Origin: Vescimonas cirricatena
Lineage (GTDB): Bacteria > Bacillota > Clostridia > Oscillospirales > Oscillospiraceae
DNA: 15,525 nt
Direction: 5' to 3'
Assembly: GCF_020687045.1 (NCBI RefSeq)
Contig: NZ_JAJEPW010000062.1
Location: forward strand, 1-15,525
In this document: positions 12,959 to 15,525 of the stretch, one piece after another
Layout: every line of letters begins with the position of its first letter
Position numbering within the stretch: the stretch's first letter is position 1
Program-made: the position numbers and the translations under genes
Notes under the pieces: model-generated
What the model was told of the DNA's origin: nothing
The model's database searches: none
Seen by the model: only the letters and a program-made list of their open reading frames with translations

Positions 12959-13576
12959 TCACCTTCCTTTATGGGAAGCATAGACCGATCTCCGCCGTTT
13001 TATACACGGCGCCGCCGCGCAGACCAGCAGAGCCGCCGCCGTCCACAGCAGAAAGGGACTGCGCCGGGCCAGGGCCGCACCGGCAACGGTCAGCAGGCCC
13101 GCCGCCGCCAGGCTGACGGCCTGGGTCACCCGATCCGCCAGAAACGGGTCCGTCCCCCAGCACAGGGCCAGCCACAGCATCCGCCCGCCGTCCAGAGGCA
13201 GGATGGGCAGCAGGTTGAAGCAGCCCAGCACCGCCTGGGCCCCGGCCAGCAGATACAGCGGCTCCCCCCACCGGCCCAGAAGTCCCAGCGCCGCCGCCAG
13301 CACCAGATTCACCGCCGGTCCGGCGGCGGCCGCCAGCAGCTCGCCGCCGTAGCTCATCCGCCCCGCCACCTGCATCTCCGCCCCCAGGGCGGAGATGCGC
13401 ACTGCCCGGACCCAGCCGCCCCGGCGGCGCAGGGCGGCATAGTGGCCCAGCTCGTGGCACAGAGCCGCCAGCAGCACCGCCCCCAGCACCTCCGGCGACG
13501 ACAGCCACACAAATACCGCCAACAGCGCCGGGGCCCCCGGCGACACCCGGATCCGGGTCCGCTCAGGGGGCCGCAT
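12959..13576 (-). CDS. spoIVFB: SpoIVFB-like M50 (site-2) intramembrane metalloprotease
   Basis: This 205-residue polytopic membrane protease cuts substrates inside the bilayer. In Bacillus SpoIVFB releases pro-sigma-K in the mother cell. The zinc motif HELGH is at residues 41-45 (H41, H45, E42), and NLLPILPLDGGR at 121-132 supplies the third ligand D129. At least five hydrophobic segments are visible. It is clearly shorter than Bacillus SpoIVFB (288 residues) and stops after the last membrane segment, so the C-terminal CBS domain is missing. ATG 13576 overlaps the end of the M23 gene by 14 bp and has no own ribosome-binding site, implying coupled translation. The symbol rests on the pairing with the M23 gene. 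Confidence 0.85.
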   Translation of the reverse strand: MRPPERTRIRVSPGAPALLAVFVWLSSPEVLGAVLLAALCHELGHYAALRRRGGWVRAVRISALGAEMQVAGRMSYGGELLAAAAGPAVNLVLAAALGLLGRWGEPLYLLAGAQAVLGCFNLLPILPLDGGRMLWLALCWGTDPFLADRVTQAVSLAAAGLLTVAGAALARRSPFLLWTAAALLVCAAAPCIKRRRSVYASHKGR

Positions 13577-14372
13577 AGTAATAGATGGGATTCACATACA
13601 CCCCGTCTTTCATCAGTTCGAAGTGCAGATGGGGCCCGGTGGCGTTGCCGGTGTGGCCCACCTCCGCGATGGGGTCCCCGGGCCGCACCTGCTGGCCGGA
13701 GGAGGCGTTGATGCGGCTGCAATGGGCATACAGGGTGACAAAGCCCCCGGGGTGCTGCACCGTCACATAATTGCCCAGCTCCGCGCTGTCTCCCACCGCC
13801 GTGACGGTCCCGGCGGCAAAGGCCGTGATCACCGCCCCCTCATCGGCGGCGATGTCCAGGCCGTAGTGGAACTGCTGCCCGCCGCCGTTGGGGTCCTGTC
13901 GATAGCCGAACCGGTCCGTCACCGGCCCGGTCAGCGGATTGGCATAGGCAAAGCCCAGCACCTGCTGGGTCAGACACACGTCCCCGGGGGTGTTCTCCGC
14001 CGTATAGGCCGCCGGGTCCGCCGCGTCCTGGGGGACCGTGCCCCCGGTATCCTGGGGGCCGAACACCGCCGTGTAGGCGTCGTTCAGCGCCTTCCCCACG
14101 GCGCCCTGGCCGGATACCGCCCGGCCCACGGCGGAAAACGCCGCCCGGAAGTCCGTCTGCCCGGCCATCAGGTTCAGCAGCCTGTCCCGGTACCGGTCCA
14201 TAGCCGACGGGGCCGTGATCTTCACCACCACCACCGCCAGCAGCAGCACCGCACTGACGGCCAGCTGGGCCAGGCGGCGGTCCCCCCGCCGGGAGGCGGG
14301 CTGCTCCCGCTTGCCCCGGGGCGGAGGCGGCGGCGTCCGGCGCCGCCGGGCGGGCCGCGGTCTGTCTGTCAT
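13563..14372 (-). CDS. spoIVFA: SpoIVFA-like membrane-anchored M23 (LytM) peptidase-domain protein
   Basis: This 269-residue protein has a Pro/Arg-rich cytoplasmic N-terminus (1-34), one membrane helix (about 35-51) and a long extracytoplasmic linker. Residues about 145-265 form an M23/LytM domain. In Bacillus SpoIVFA holds SpoIVFB inactive until SpoIVB cuts it. Here the M23 ligands are all present: H169 and D173 (FHYGLDI), H217 (LYAHCS), and H248 and H250 (GPHLHFEL). It could therefore be a true endopeptidase rather than only a scaffold. AAGGGGG lies 8 bp before ATG 14372, with a sigma-E-like promoter upstream. Alternatives are a SpoIIQ-like or general cell-wall peptidase, but the overlapping M50 gene favours SpoIVFA. 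Confidence 0.83.
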   Translation of the reverse strand: MTDRPRPARRRRTPPPPPRGKREQPASRRGDRRLAQLAVSAVLLLAVVVVKITAPSAMDRYRDRLLNLMAGQTDFRAAFSAVGRAVSGQGAVGKALNDAYTAVFGPQDTGGTVPQDAADPAAYTAENTPGDVCLTQQVLGFAYANPLTGPVTDRFGYRQDPNGGGQQFHYGLDIAADEGAVITAFAAGTVTAVGDSAELGNYVTVQHPGGFVTLYAHCSRINASSGQQVRPGDPIAEVGHTGNATGPHLHFELMKDGVYVNPIYYYAAP

Positions 14373-14395
14373 AGCGCATTCCCCCTTTTTGGTGC

Positions 14396-14424
14396 AGTGT
14401 ATGCCCCCGGCGGCAGGGATAGAA
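14396..14424 (-). promoter_or_regulatory. Sigma-E-like promoter of the spoIVFA-spoIVFB run
   Basis: On the minus strand CATACACT (14403-14396) fits the sigma-E -10 consensus CATACAnT exactly. A partial -35, TTCTATC (14424-14418), is 14 bp upstream. The predicted transcript start is about 16 nt before the spoIVFA ATG, which leaves room for its AAGGGGG site. Confidence 0.5.
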
Positions 14425-15088
14425 CCGAAAACCGCGTCAACCTCAGCCTGCTGGCCGGAACCATCGCCAATCCCGCCGACGGCACCATCTCCGGCGTCGC
14501 GCCCCAGGCGCAGCTGGTGGTCATGAAGGTCTTCGGCGACAACTCCACCGGCGCGGCAGAGGACGACATCCTGGCCGCCCTGGAGGACTCGTGAAGCTGG
14601 GCGTGGACGCCGTGAACCTGAGCCTGGGCTCCCCGGCGGGCTTCACCAGCCGCCCGGACATGCTGTCCACCATGAACGTGTACTCCAACCTGGAGAAGGC
14701 GGGCATTGTGGTGGCCGCCGCAGGTAATGAGTACACCGCCGCCTACAAGAACCTGTGGGAGAACGACAACTGCAAGGCCCTGGAGCAGGTGTACTTCCTG
14801 GGCAATCCCCCGGAGAATGTCAGCACCAGGATGTTCGTCAGCAAGGTGGCGGACATGACCGTGTACTATGACGCGGCCCTGGCCGCTCAGTGGGCCCCGG
14901 AGGGTGAAACCACCTGATGCGGCTATCCCCTCGCCGCCACCATCTTCCACAAGGTGGTCCACAAGGATATCAACCACGAGACCCTGCTGGAGCAGTATGT
15001 GGCCGACGGCCAGAGCGTGGGCGCTGTCAGCAGCCACACCTTCAGCAAGCTGACCACCGGCCACACCATCCGGGCCGAGTTCGAGCCC

Positions 15089-15274
15089 ATCACCTTCACC
15101 GTCACCTTCGTGGACGGCATCACCGGCGAGACTCTGGACACCCAGACCGTGGCCTACGGCAAGGACGCCGCTGCCCCCCAGGCTCCCCAGCACGAGGGCT
15201 ATACCTTCTCCGGCTGGGACGCTGCCTTCACCAACGTCCGCAGCGACCTGACTGTCACCGCTCAGTATGACAAG
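15089..15274 (+). other. InlB B-type (Listeria-Bacteroides) repeat within the pseudogene
   Basis: The segment starts with ITFTVTFVDG and contains TQTVAYGKDAAAP, HEGYTFSGWDAAFTNV and DLTVTAQYDKN. This is the standard pattern of the approximately 60-residue beta-grasp repeat of Firmicutes surface proteins. Only one copy is present. Confidence 0.8.
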
Positions 15275-15283
15275 AACAGCGAG

Positions 15284-15475
15284 CCCACCACTCCGGACCA
15301 GCCTGAGCCCGGCCAGCCCGATCAGCCGGACCAGCCCGACCAGCCGGACGACGGCAAGCAGGACGACAAGCCCACCACCGGCGACAGCTTCTCTGCCGGT
15401 TGGCTGGCCCTGACCCTGTTCAGCGGCGCTACGGCCGCCTACATGGTCCTCCTGCGCAGAAAGAAAGCTGACTGA
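15284..15475 (+). other. Pro/Asp/Gln-rich wall-spanning linker and sortase-type sorting signal
   Basis: EPTTPDQPEPG and then repeated QPD units (15314-15346) form a typical cell-wall-spanning linker. KPTTGDS (15368-15388) is a variant of the LPXTG motif. It is followed by a membrane helix (WLALTLFSGATAAYMVLL) and a positive tail (RRKKAD). It is intact in itself but cannot be made from the broken gene. Confidence 0.72.
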
Positions 15476-15499
15476 TTTCCTTTCCCCCTATAGGCAGAA

Positions 15500-15525
15500 C
15501 CCCCGCAGCCGGTGGGCTGCGGGGG
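15500..15525 (+). terminator. GC-rich hairpin after the pseudogene (3' part outside window)
   Basis: CCCCCGCAGCC (15500-15510) pairs perfectly with GGCTGCGGGGG (15515-15525) across a 4-nt loop. The window ends at the stem, so a T-run cannot be seen. Confidence 0.6.

Larger units (their letters stand above)
14436..15475 (+). pseudogene. Decayed chimeric surface protein: subtilase fragment, LRR-like tail, InlB-type repeat, wall anchor
   Basis: Subtilase (S8) sequence is recognisable as LAGTIAN, GVAPQAQLVVMKVF, GVDAVNLSLGS and AGIVVAAAGNEY, but the catalytic Asp, His and Ser regions are absent. After ALEDS the frame hits TGA (14592-14594). One base restored near 14588 would give EDS-VKLGVDAV, so a 1-bp deletion is evident. 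The second frame begins at about 14591. At about 14770 the text switches from subtilase (KNLWENDN) to a BspA/LRR5-like end (CKALEQVYFLGNPP). It then meets an in-frame TGA at 14915-14917, probably an original TGG, and continues in the same frame (CGYPLAAT) to TGA at 15473. The end has an InlB-type repeat, a Pro/Asp/Gln linker, PTTGD, a membrane helix and LRRKKAD. No start codon or signal peptide remains. Confidence 0.82.

Noticed and set aside
14397..14435. GTG at 14397 as a start of the subtilase fragment
   Set aside because: It lies inside the sigma-E-like promoter of spoIVFA, has no ribosome-binding site, and the residues before about 14440 do not resemble a subtilase or a signal peptide.
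15284..15355. CRISPR-like or minisatellite array in the QPD-coding repeats
   Set aside because: The units are short, imperfect and in frame with a Pro/Asp/Gln linker, which is usual for wall-spanning regions.

Overview
The window is a high-GC stretch of bacterial chromosome. It most likely comes from a spore-forming Clostridia member of the Oscillospiraceae type (Flavonifractor/Lawsonibacter/Oscillibacter-like). That placement is an inference from the GC-rich codon use together with Firmicutes-type AGGAGG ribosome-binding sites, an RNase Y, a YmdB-type phosphodiesterase, a SpoIVFA/SpoIVFB-like pair and a Gram-positive-type surface-protein remnant. No rRNA, tRNA, CRISPR array or complete mobile element was found.

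Layout. (1) 1-644 has visibly lower GC. It holds a 5' fragment of a membrane-anchored, charged protein on the minus strand, diverging from a small XRE-type repressor. Two perfect 17-bp direct repeats lie between them, over a good promoter. (2) 869-1588 is a lipoprotein gene with its own promoter. It is followed by about 290 bp of intergenic DNA packed with nested palindromes. (3) On the minus strand come a CNNM/CorC-type transporter (1877-3166), RNase Y (3370-4920) and an N-acetylmuramoyl-L-alanine amidase with an SH3 tail (5099-5842). The transporter and RNase Y each have a recognisable sigma-A promoter, and RNase Y has a clear terminator. (4) From 5954 to 11422 a tightly packed plus-strand operon encodes an RlmI-type rRNA methyltransferase, a YmdB-type phosphodiesterase, a YbaK-type deacylase, an SbcD/YhaO-like nuclease, a type I asparaginase and a divergent FolD. 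It ends at a 20-bp bidirectional terminator shared with trxA. (5) From 14372 down to 11475 a minus-strand run encodes a SpoIVFA-like M23 protein, a SpoIVFB-like M50 intramembrane protease, two related membrane proteins and thioredoxin. A sigma-E-like promoter precedes the M23 gene. (6) From about 14436 to 15475 lies a decayed chimeric surface-protein gene: a subtilase fragment, an LRR-like tail, an InlB-type repeat and a cell-wall-anchor-like C-terminus. It carries a frameshift and an in-frame stop.

How the parts fit. RNase Y and YmdB are neighbours in Bacillus; here they sit about 2.3 kb apart in divergent units. The M23/M50 pair matches the SpoIVF complex that processes pro-sigma-K late in sporulation, and it is tightly linked to two membrane proteins of unknown role. 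The best candidates for something undescribed are that membrane-protein pair, the palindrome-rich intergenic element, the FolD lacking its canonical catalytic Lys and Gln, and the repeat-controlled divergent regulator.
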